The position numbers were made by a program, and so were the translations under genes. Source: DTFZ01 sp050260375 (GTDB lineage Bacteria > Bacillota > Clostridia > Christensenellales > SZUA-584). From it: DNA of 56,146 bases. Below the pieces are notes generated by a model that worked only from the letters and a program-made list of their open reading frames with translations, was not told the DNA's origin and did no database searches. This document shows, piece after piece, positions 50,638 through 56,146 of this stretch (position 1 is its first letter; every line of letters begins with the position of its first letter). The stretch spans positions 1-56,146 of the forward strand of contig JBLNCA010000022.1 of the NCBI GenBank assembly GCA_050260375.1, given 5' to 3'.

Positions 50638-51009
50638 TCAGTCTCCTTCCGCTATTGCCTCCGCGGCAGCCAGCTCCGCGGTGTGCGATATCGAAATATG
50701 CACGCGCGTTATCCCCAGCTCATCCGCTTTCTGCTTTGCCTTGCCGTGCAATGTTACATACGGCTTGCCCGAGGGATGGCGCAGTACCTCTATGTCCGTA
50801 AGCGGCATGTCGAATATGCCGCACCCCAGCGCTTTTAATACCGCTTCCTTGGCGGCGAAATTGCCCGCTGCCCTTTGCGCGCTTTGCTTCGACTCTTCGA
50901 GCATGGCTATTTCGTCCCGCGTAAAGTTCCTCGTATAAAACAGTTTGTTCCGCGCGGCGCGTTCTATGCGGGCTATGTCTACTATATCTATGCCTATGCC
51001 CGCTATCAT
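50638..51009 (-). CDS. acpS: Holo-[acyl-carrier-protein] synthase
   Basis: 123 residues. IAGIGIDIVDIARIERAARN and NFAAKEAVLKALGCGI carry the conserved Asp and Glu of AcpS; ITRVHISISHTAELAAAEAI is the C-terminal motif. Transfers phosphopantetheine from CoA to acyl carrier protein. Overlaps the upstream peptidase gene by 4 bases; commonly paired with nnr. Confidence 0.92.
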   Translation of the reverse strand: MIAGIGIDIVDIARIERAARNKLFYTRNFTRDEIAMLEESKQSAQRAAGNFAAKEAVLKALGCGIFDMPLTDIEVLRHPSGKPYVTLHGKAKQKADELGITRVHISISHTAELAAAEAIAEGD

Positions 51010-51902
51010 GCTTTTACCGCGTTTATTATCGCTTTAGCCGCCGCCTCGGCGCCCGCGGCGAGCAGCGCGGAAATATCGCATTGCTTTTCTCCGGTGCCGA
51101 ACGCGAACACCGTGTCGCCGTCGTACATGGTATGGGAGGGCCGCACGCACATCGCTATGCCGTCCTGCCCGGCGCACGCCAATTTGCACGCCTGCTCCTT
51201 GGTAATATACGCGTTAGTGCCTATTACGCCTATTACTGTGTTCGTTCCAAAAACGCCTGACACGGCGCCCTCGGCCAGTGCGCCGGAAACCGTCGCGCCC
51301 TTCATGCCCGCAATCTTTTTGCCGGTATTGTAGTCGTATATGTCTCCGAAAGCGTTGACTGCGAAGCACGCCGCGACTGTTATGTCGCCCAGCTGCATCG
51401 AAGCCGCGCCGAAGCCTCCCGGCGACGCGAATTCCGGGCCTGCCGCCTGCCCGACCATGGCTCCCGTGCCCGCGCCGCAGCGTCCTTGGGCGAGAGGCTC
51501 GCTTGAAGCGGCTTCGCACGCCGCGTAACCTTCGATAGCCCCAGGCCGCACCGTTGCGCTGCCCACGGCAAGGTCGTAAAGCACGGCAGCCGGTACGATG
51601 GGAACGCGCGCCGAGCCGGTATCAAAACCCTCGCCGCGCTCCTCGAGCCAGCGCATTACGCCGTCCGCCGCCGCAAGCCCGTACGCGCTGCCGCCCGATA
51701 GCAGCAAAGCGTTTACTTTCTGCACCGCGTTCATAGGCCGCAGCAGGTCGGTCTCGCGCGTACCGGGCGCGCTGCCTCGCACGTCCACGCCGCACACCGC
51801 GCCGCCTTCAATTATTATGACGGTGCAGCCCGTTTTATTCTCGCTGTCCGTATAATGCCCGGCTGTAACGCCGTTTATATCGGTTATGCATCCGCTATAC
51901 AT
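51006..51902 (-). CDS. P1 family peptidase (DmpA/L-aminopeptidase-esterase type)
   Basis: 298 residues. ITDINGVTAGHYTDSENKTG, GAVCGVDVRGSAPGTRETDL, LLLSGGSAYGLAAADGVMRW and RCGAGTGAMVG are the signatures of the S58/DmpA family, which self-cleave before a Ser/Thr nucleophile in the NTVIGVIGTNA region. Substrates are beta-aminopeptides or D-esters in known cases; unknown here. Overlaps birA by 8 bases. Confidence 0.88.
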   Translation of the reverse strand: MYSGCITDINGVTAGHYTDSENKTGCTVIIIEGGAVCGVDVRGSAPGTRETDLLRPMNAVQKVNALLLSGGSAYGLAAADGVMRWLEERGEGFDTGSARVPIVPAAVLYDLAVGSATVRPGAIEGYAACEAASSEPLAQGRCGAGTGAMVGQAAGPEFASPGGFGAASMQLGDITVAACFAVNAFGDIYDYNTGKKIAGMKGATVSGALAEGAVSGVFGTNTVIGVIGTNAYITKEQACKLACAGQDGIAMCVRPSHTMYDGDTVFAFGTGEKQCDISALLAAGAEAAAKAIINAVKA

Positions 51903-52824
51903 ACATGCCTCCTCCCCGGAGCGTTACCTCGCCCGCGACGAACCGTTTCTTTTTGCCGGCGCAGTCTATAAGCAGCGCTCCCGAATCGTCAAATCCCAAA
52001 AACGTTCCTGTCTCGCTGCCGGCGGGGGAGCTTACCGTCACCTCGCCCGAAAGCATGCTCCTGCTTCTGAAATCGTTCATGAACGGAGCGAGCCCGCCGC
52101 GCTCGAATTCGTCGCACCCTTCGAAAAACCTGTCTGTTACGGCAGCCGCGAGCAGCATCCTGTTGACGGCGATATGGCAGACAGCGTTTTTGAACTCGCC
52201 TTTAGGAGGCAGCACGTTGACGCCTATGCCGCACACGATATAGTCGACGCCGTCCATGCCTATCATGCTCTCGGTGAGTATGCCCGCGAGCTTCCTGCCG
52301 TTTATCAGCACGTCGTTAGGCCACTTTATTTCCGTCTTCAATTGCGATACGCTTTCAATTGCCTCGCATGTCTTAACGGCCGCCATAAGAGTAAACCCCG
52401 GCACGCTCTCCGCTTCAATATCAGGCCTGATGAGGAACGTCATGTAAAGCCCGCCCGGCGGGGAAACCCATACGCGCCCCTTGCGGCCGCGGCCCGCCGT
52501 CTGCTCGCTTGCTATGAAAACTGCCCGCTTAATGCTTTTATCGGCGGCTGCCCGCTTCGCGTCGTCGTTTGTAGAAAGCGTGCTGTCCTTATAAAACACC
52601 TGAGCGTTTGAGGATATATACGCCTTTACATATTCGGCTCGCGGCACTTCGGGAGGCGATATAAGACGGTAGCCCTTGCCCGTGACGCCCTCAATGCGCG
52701 CCCCGTCCGATTCCATAGCTTTTATATGCTTCCACAGCGCTGCGCGCGTAACGCTTCCGGCAAGCGCCTCACCCGAAACGTAACCTTGCGCGTCTTTTAG
52801 CTGTTTTAATATGTCGTATTTCAA
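51895..52824 (-). CDS. birA: Biotin--[acetyl-CoA-carboxylase] ligase/biotin repressor
   Basis: 309 residues. N-terminal winged helix (ILKQLKDAQGYVSGEALAGS) gives the repressor part; catalytic GRGRKGRVWVSPPGG and EIKWPNDVLINGRKLAGILT identify the ligase; C-terminal SH3-like domain (FLGFDDSGALLIDCAGKKKR). Attaches biotin to carboxylases and likely represses biotin genes. ATGA overlap with recX. Confidence 0.92.
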   Translation of the reverse strand: MKYDILKQLKDAQGYVSGEALAGSVTRAALWKHIKAMESDGARIEGVTGKGYRLISPPEVPRAEYVKAYISSNAQVFYKDSTLSTNDDAKRAAADKSIKRAVFIASEQTAGRGRKGRVWVSPPGGLYMTFLIRPDIEAESVPGFTLMAAVKTCEAIESVSQLKTEIKWPNDVLINGRKLAGILTESMIGMDGVDYIVCGIGVNVLPPKGEFKNAVCHIAVNRMLLAAAVTDRFFEGCDEFERGGLAPFMNDFRSRSMLSGEVTVSSPAGSETGTFLGFDDSGALLIDCAGKKKRFVAGEVTLRGGGMYV

Positions 52825-53429
52825 GGCTCGTCCTCCGAAAGCACCGCGCTGATTATATCGTAATCGAACCCGCGCCTCGCGAGCGCCGCGTAAGCCTGCC
52901 GCCGGTCCTTTTTTTGGCGCTTGAGGTCTTGCGCTAGTTTTTTTGCAATCCGCATTTCGTCGTCGCAGGAATAAGCGCTCATTGCCTCCGCCGCGGCATT
53001 GCGCTCTATGCCCTTTTCTTTGAGCGCGTATTCTGCGGCCCGCCTAGATTTGCCTTGAGCCATCGCGCTCTGAACATACTCGCGCGCGTACGCAAAGTCG
53101 TCGATATAACCGTAGCTTTCGAGCTTTTCTATGGCGGCGGCTATGGCGTCTGCGCCTATGTTCTTGTCCGCGAGCCTGCACTCTACCTCGCGCTTCGTGC
53201 GCATGCCGTACTCAAGGTACTTCGCGGTAGCGTCGAACGCGTAACGCTCGTTGTCTCTTTTAACGGCTTCGGCCAACTTTTCTTCGCTTATCGTTTCGCC
53301 GCTCTTAACGCCGTATACTGCGCAGCTCTCCGCGCCGAGCGAAGCAAAATACTCGCCGTCCACAAATATGTTGTAGCGCTCCTTGTTCTTCTTCTGAGGC
53401 TCAACCGCCGTTATCAGAACGTTTCCCAT
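52821..53429 (-). CDS. recX: RecX-family recombination regulator
   Basis: 202 residues. YFASLGAESCAVYGVKSGET, AKYLEYGMRTKREVECRLAD and GYIDDFAYAREYVQSAMAQ GKSRR are the three-helix repeats of RecX, which inhibits RecA filaments. First gene of the operon; a short gap to the VOC gene holds its promoter region. Confidence 0.88.
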   Translation of the reverse strand: MGNVLITAVEPQKKNKERYNIFVDGEYFASLGAESCAVYGVKSGETISEEKLAEAVKRDNERYAFDATAKYLEYGMRTKREVECRLADKNIGADAIAAAIEKLESYGYIDDFAYAREYVQSAMAQGKSRRAAEYALKEKGIERNAAAEAMSAYSCDDEMRIAKKLAQDLKRQKKDRRQAYAALARRGFDYDIISAVLSEDEP

Positions 53430-53469
53430 GTTTTTGATTATATATGATTGCCGCGAAAACTTAAAGTAT

Positions 53470-53856
53470 TTAACTTGGGGCGCTTTGCCCGGCGTCGCCT
53501 ATCTCGACTATATGGCCGTCGGGGTCGTAAACGCGGAAAAGCTTCTCGCCCCAGGGAAACTCCTTTATTTCGTGTATGAACTTAACGCCCGCGTCCTTCA
53601 GCCGCTGCTCGGCCGCTTCGATATCGTCGGTCGTAAAGTATAGGTCGAGGTTGTCCCTGCCCATGGTCTCGCCGCCGTATTGCTTTCCAATGTATTCGTA
53701 GAATACGTCTGCCTTGTGCAGACCGAGGCTTCCCTCCAGCAGCACGAAGGTACCCGCGTCCTGCAACACCTCAATACCGAGCAGCCCATGGTAAAACTTC
53801 TTTGAGGCTGCTATATCGCCTGTGAAAATTATCGCGGTATGAAACTTAATTCTCAT
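53470..53856 (-). CDS. VOC/glyoxalase-family protein
   Basis: 128 residues. IKFHTAIIFTGDIAASKKFY, FVLLEGSLGLHK, DLYFTTDDIEAAEQRLKDAG and VYDPDGHIVEIGDAG fit the vicinal-oxygen-chelate fold, with metal-ligand His/Glu near FH and IVEIGD. Could be a lactoylglutathione lyase-like or fosfomycin-resistance-like member; substrate unknown. AGGGGAGACCAT upstream of ATG. Confidence 0.8.
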   Translation of the reverse strand: MRIKFHTAIIFTGDIAASKKFYHGLLGIEVLQDAGTFVLLEGSLGLHKADVFYEYIGKQYGGETMGRDNLDLYFTTDDIEAAEQRLKDAGVKFIHEIKEFPWGEKLFRVYDPDGHIVEIGDAGQSAPS

Positions 53857-53934
53857 ATGGTCTCCCCTTTATATCAGCGAAAATCGCTTTTAAGTCTTAC
53901 GTAAAGCGCCGTCGCATTTTGTTTATGCGCTCCC

Positions 53935-54300
53935 TTATTTTATTCCCATAAAAGCGTTCCTTTGGCTGTTAAAGCACAGCGATTTATCGTCAATTGCCCG
54001 CATCGTAGCGAGTATACCGTCAAGGTGGTCGTATTCATGCTGCAGCAGTTCGGAAAGATCTCCTTCAAGCTTCATTACATTTTCATTGAAATCCATGTCA
54101 TAGTATCTTACAGTACACCTTATGCGGCGTTTCACTCTCACGGGCAGCCCGGGGAAGGACATGCAATCGTCCAGCAGTTCCATATACTCGTCGTCTTCAA
54201 ACTGCAGCACCGGGTTTATAAAAACCACAGGCTTGTCGATATGCATATAAATAAGCCTCTTGAACACGCCTATCTGAGGAGCGGCGATTGTGTTTATTAT
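53935..54300 (-). pseudogene. def: Peptide deformylase, N-terminus missing
   Basis: Motif 2 (DDCMSFPGL, with the metal Cys) and motif 3 (LLQHEYDHLDGIL) are intact and motif 1 is partly seen as IAAPQIGVFKRL (54288-54250). Before that, about 40 residues of the family are absent: upstream sequence gives no homology and no start codon with ribosome binding site; GTG at 54267 lies inside motif 1. The break falls at about 54300, where an AT-rich stretch starts. An active copy must exist elsewhere, since deformylase is essential. Confidence 0.75.
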
Positions 54301-54832
54301 ACCGCCCTTTTTGTGGCAATGGTAGACAAAAGATTGTGCTGCAAAATTTGAAGGTTGGAAGGCATCGATTATGCCATGGTTAAATTAATATTCAGAAGTG
54401 GTCATGACCTAGTGACTGATTTGATCTAAAATGAATTGCACTCTAAATATTAATTCCGCCAAAAGTACAATTACTTGAAGTAACATATTCATATTATTGT
54501 AATTCTAAATAATACTCTTTATTAAAGTGCAGAGTGGTTAAATTAGTAAAATCTTAAAGTTTGTATCAATTATAATGTGAAAATTTATAAAAGATAGAAA
54601 ATACTTTATTGATAATTCACGCATCATACTAAATATGTATATATTAAATAACATTTAGAATTAATTAATAATTAAAAATTACTTTTTTTGTTAATAGGTT
54701 TGTTGATAATGAACTGACAATATTTAAATACGTCTTGCCGTATATTAGGATGTATTAAAAACCACTTGACGATAATGAAAATATGTGATTGCCAAAATAA
54801 GATATTTACTATCTAATATTAGAAATATTAAC
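54301..54832. other. AT-rich stretch with no recognisable gene
   Basis: About 530 bases, markedly more AT-rich than the genes on either side, without an open frame of note or repeats that I can define. It begins where the deformylase is cut and ends at the toxin promoter, so it may be part of an acquired island or a deletion scar. The nearby toxin-antitoxin locus has the same base composition. Confidence 0.5.
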
Positions 54833-54866
54833 TTGACTATTCATTTAATATAAATAATAATATATA
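54833..54866 (+). promoter_or_regulatory. Promoter of the type I toxin mRNA
   Basis: TTGACT (54833-54838), 17-base spacer, AATAAT (54856-54861). Start of transcription would fall at about 54867, the first base of the TGAGGCGTACTA arm. Confidence 0.6.
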
Positions 54867-55130
54867 TGAGGCGTACTAAAGGAGGTACGTATCGTGCGGT
54901 TGTTGTTGCCCTCCTGTCTGGAGACATAAGCGCATAAGCGGCTTATGAATACAAAAGCTGGAGGACTATGCTTATACGATGGATTTAATATGTATAAGTT
55001 TTATAGTTTTGATTATATTTCTCATTGTGAGAGAATCAAAAAAGAACAACCGCCCTGAGTGATGCCCTGGCGGTTGCCGTACGGTAACTTAAGAGGGTAA
55101 CAACACCGCATTATGCGGTAGTACGCCTCA
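54867..55130 (+). repeat. Long-range inverted repeat framing the toxin mRNA
   Basis: TGAGGCGTACTA (54867-54878) is a perfect inverse of TAGTACGCCTCA (55119-55130). Next inward, TGCGGTTGTTGTTGCC can pair with GGTAACAACACCGCA near 55095-55110. The 5' and 3' ends of the toxin message can thus base-pair, a known way to keep type I toxin mRNAs untranslated until trimmed. A small non-autonomous element with such ends is an alternative reading. Confidence 0.65.
54979..55062 (+). CDS. Small hydrophobic type I toxin
   Basis: 27 residues, MDLICISFIVLIIFLIVRES then KKNNRPE: one membrane span and a charged tail, as in the holin-like type I toxins of Firmicutes. The last codons lie in the hairpin AACCGCC...GGCGGTT (55048-55075), which on the opposite strand is the antitoxin terminator. 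GGAGG lies 14 bases before this ATG, and a short frame (MLIRWI) starts at 54968, so translation may be coupled or repressed. Confidence 0.65.
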   Translation: MDLICISFIVLIIFLIVRESKKNNRPE

Positions 55131-55181
55131 ATAATATTATAAACACATTATAGCTGATTTAAACATATGTTTAATGCCCAT
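55036..55181 (-). ncRNA. Antisense RNA antitoxin
   Basis: Minus-strand promoter TTGACA (55215-55210), 16-base spacer, TATAAT (55193-55188), with start near 55181. Transcription runs leftward across the toxin's 3' end and meets hairpin AACCGCC...GGCGGTT (55075-55048) followed by GTTCTTTTTTG, a good rho-independent terminator. The predicted RNA of about 145 bases is complementary to the toxin message 3' part, the usual layout of type I antitoxins. Confidence 0.7.
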
Positions 55182-55187
55182 GGTTAA

Positions 55188-55215
55188 ATTATATCGTTTC
55201 TTTACATATTGTCAA
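55188..55215 (-). promoter_or_regulatory. Antitoxin promoter
   Basis: Consensus TTGACA and TATAAT with a 16-base spacer, read on the minus strand; stronger than the toxin promoter, as expected for an unstable antisense RNA made in excess. Confidence 0.75.
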
Positions 55216-55483
55216 GTTTTTGTACTACAAAACGTTGTATTTAAATACTGTGTGCTATATATTAACTAATTCGTCCTTTATCCTTTTTATTGTACTGAAC
55301 GAGTATATTATCATTATAAAATTGATTTTATAGGTGGTAGTCCTCCTCGCTAATAAATGAGAAGTATCTAAACTTTTTTTATATTTTACTCTTTCCAAAA
55401 AACTAGAAATTCTACAGTACCATGCAATGTAATATATCTGTGGTGTAGTATATCTGTCTGCGAAAAAACCACAAGGCATAGAG

Positions 55484-55570
55484 ATATCCGAAGGTAGCAT
55501 AACTGCCTCGTGGCAACGGGGAAAGCGAAACGCCAAGCCTTCCCGGCGGCATCGGGCGATACTCGGATAT
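55484..55570 (+). ncRNA. Candidate structured leader RNA
   Basis: An 8-bp closing stem ATATCCGA (55484-55491) with TCGGATAT (55563-55570) encloses GGTAG-CATAA-CTGCC and GGGAA...GCG-AAA-CGC...TTCCC hairpins plus conserved-looking single strands (TGGCAAC, CAAGCC). It lies 70 bases before the zinc-ribbon gene, like a riboswitch. I compared it by eye with the c-di-GMP, cobalamin, SAM, lysine and ZTP classes and could not assign it. The 577-base gap around it (55063-55639) otherwise holds only the antitoxin promoter. Confidence 0.5.
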
Positions 55571-55639
55571 GAAAATAAGCTGAAGGTATTTAAAAATTGC
55601 AGCATTACGAATATAATGGAGGCGAAAGGAGTCGCCTTC

Positions 55640-56014
55640 ATGTTCTTCATAGGCATATTCGGTGTTGAGAGCAAAGAGAAGGATATAAAGACGTTTGCCT
55701 CCGTTGTCTGCCCGGACTGCGGCAGGATGACGGCGGCTTACCTTTTCATGCGCTATACGTATTTTCATATATTCTTCATACCTGTTTTCAAGTGGAACAA
55801 GCGGTATTTTGTCCGGCTGCGCTGCTGCGGCGCGCTGTACGAAGCGCCCAAAGAGTACGCGCAGGTTTTAAAGAGCGCCGATACTGTGGACTTTTCGAAG
55901 CTTGAAAAGGTCTCGGGCGGGTTCAACGAATCCTTTTATGCCGTCTGCCCGAATTGCGGTGGGCGCTTCGATAAAAGCTTCCCGTACTGTCCTTACTGCG
56001 GGGCAAAGCAATAA
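55640..56014 (+). CDS. Zinc-ribbon protein of unknown function
   Basis: 124 residues from ATG 55640, chosen because GAAAGGAGTCGCCTTC precedes it. FFIGIFGVESKEKDIKTFAS start; first ribbon half CPDCGRM with CCG, hydrophobic stretch FMRYTYFHIFFIPVF (IPVFKWNKRYFV), and a C-terminal double CxxC ribbon (CPNCGGRF, CPYCGAKQ). Known as a small zinc-ribbon family of Firmicutes; role not established. Confidence 0.75.
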   Translation: MFFIGIFGVESKEKDIKTFASVVCPDCGRMTAAYLFMRYTYFHIFFIPVFKWNKRYFVRLRCCGALYEAPKEYAQVLKSADTVDFSKLEKVSGGFNESFYAVCPNCGGRFDKSFPYCPYCGAKQ

Positions 56015-56146
56015 TTAGAGTAATAAAAGACTAACTATTAAAAGTCAACCCCGAGATTAAGTATGGTGGACAAAAAACATATGGCTCAAAAAGGGTATAG
56101 GAAAACAGACGTCTGCAGGACGCCGTGCGGGCTATCGAGAGAAAAT
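56015..56146 (+). other. Window edge, nothing certain
   Basis: An ATG at 56063 opens a frame (MVDKKHMAQKGYRKTDVCRT) that runs off the window. There is no clear ribosome binding site and it is too short to judge. Confidence 0.3.

Noticed and set aside
54301..55140. Insertion sequence or group II intron as the source of the AT-rich stretch
   Set aside because: No transposase, intron reverse transcriptase or domain V-like hairpin was found; only the small toxin locus is recognisable.
55484..55570. c-di-GMP-I riboswitch, because of ACGCCAAGCC similar to the GACGCAAAGCC core
   Set aside because: The other conserved parts and the stem order of that class are not present.
55255..55674. Minus-strand frame of 139 codons before the zinc-ribbon gene
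   Set aside because: It overlaps the start of the zinc-ribbon gene and the structured leader; composition is not protein-like and no ribosome binding site is present.

Overview
The window looks like a chromosomal segment of a spore-forming, anaerobic, Gram-positive bacterium of the Clostridia (phylum Bacillota). Support: small CotF-like spore-coat genes, an oxygen-labile iron-sulfur L-serine dehydratase in two subunits (sdaAB/sdaAA), AGGAGG-type ribosome binding sites, LexA-type GAAC-N4-GTTC and BlaI-type operators, and Firmicute-type phage genes. An exact genus cannot be read from the sequence; a gut Clostridia lineage is an inference.

Layout. (1) 1-1977: end of an older phage-derived locus (tail of one CDS, a possible pseudoknot RNA and terminator, LLH-type holin, LysM protein, 5' part of a giant gene). 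(2) 1978-36448: a complete-length 34,471-bp Mu-like transposable prophage. Its ends could be fixed from the sequence: TGT...ACA termini, imperfect 26-bp inverted repeats and a 5-bp target duplication GTAAA. It is inserted in frame-breaking fashion inside the giant gene. (3) 36454-40324: 3' part of the giant gene, ending in a PD-(D/E)xK-like nuclease tip, followed by a probable immunity gene. Removing the prophage restores one reading frame of 1,347 codons. (4) 40500-56146: host genes: TrxB-like flavoprotein, scrambled methyltransferase, spore-coat pair, MarR, sdaAB-sdaAA, a YjbR-family gene, blaI-blaR1-like pair, the overlapping operon recX-birA-P1 peptidase-acpS-nnr, a VOC protein, a truncated peptide deformylase, a predicted type I toxin-antitoxin locus and a zinc-ribbon gene.

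The prophage runs: immunity region with divergent promoters and four 15-bp operators; early region with BRO antirepressor, SleB hydrolase, tRNA-Met-like gene, transposase A and B, a run of small genes, a methyltransferase, Gam, GemA and Mor; then the late block of TerS-like/TerL/portal/MuF/scaffold/capsid, head-tail joining, tail tube, frameshifted chaperone, tape measure, Dit, hub, two paralogous tail fibres with a dockerin protein between them, endolysin and holin-like protein.

The most notable things seen: a type II hammerhead ribozyme just before the transposase gene and two intact plus two decayed twister ribozymes between small early genes, so that the early transcript appears built to be cut into pieces (together with the tRNA); two dockerin proteins in one phage; a MuF-type polymorphic toxin with its own candidate immunity gene; and a type I toxin-antitoxin locus whose antitoxin terminator is encoded inside the toxin's last codons.

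Caution: several genes (immA, the DUF3486 gene, capsid, tape measure, methyltransferase, YjbR, BlaR1) carry single-base frameshifts, many in homopolymer runs, and two genes contain an inverted internal segment. These may be real decay or errors in sequencing and assembly; only reads can decide.
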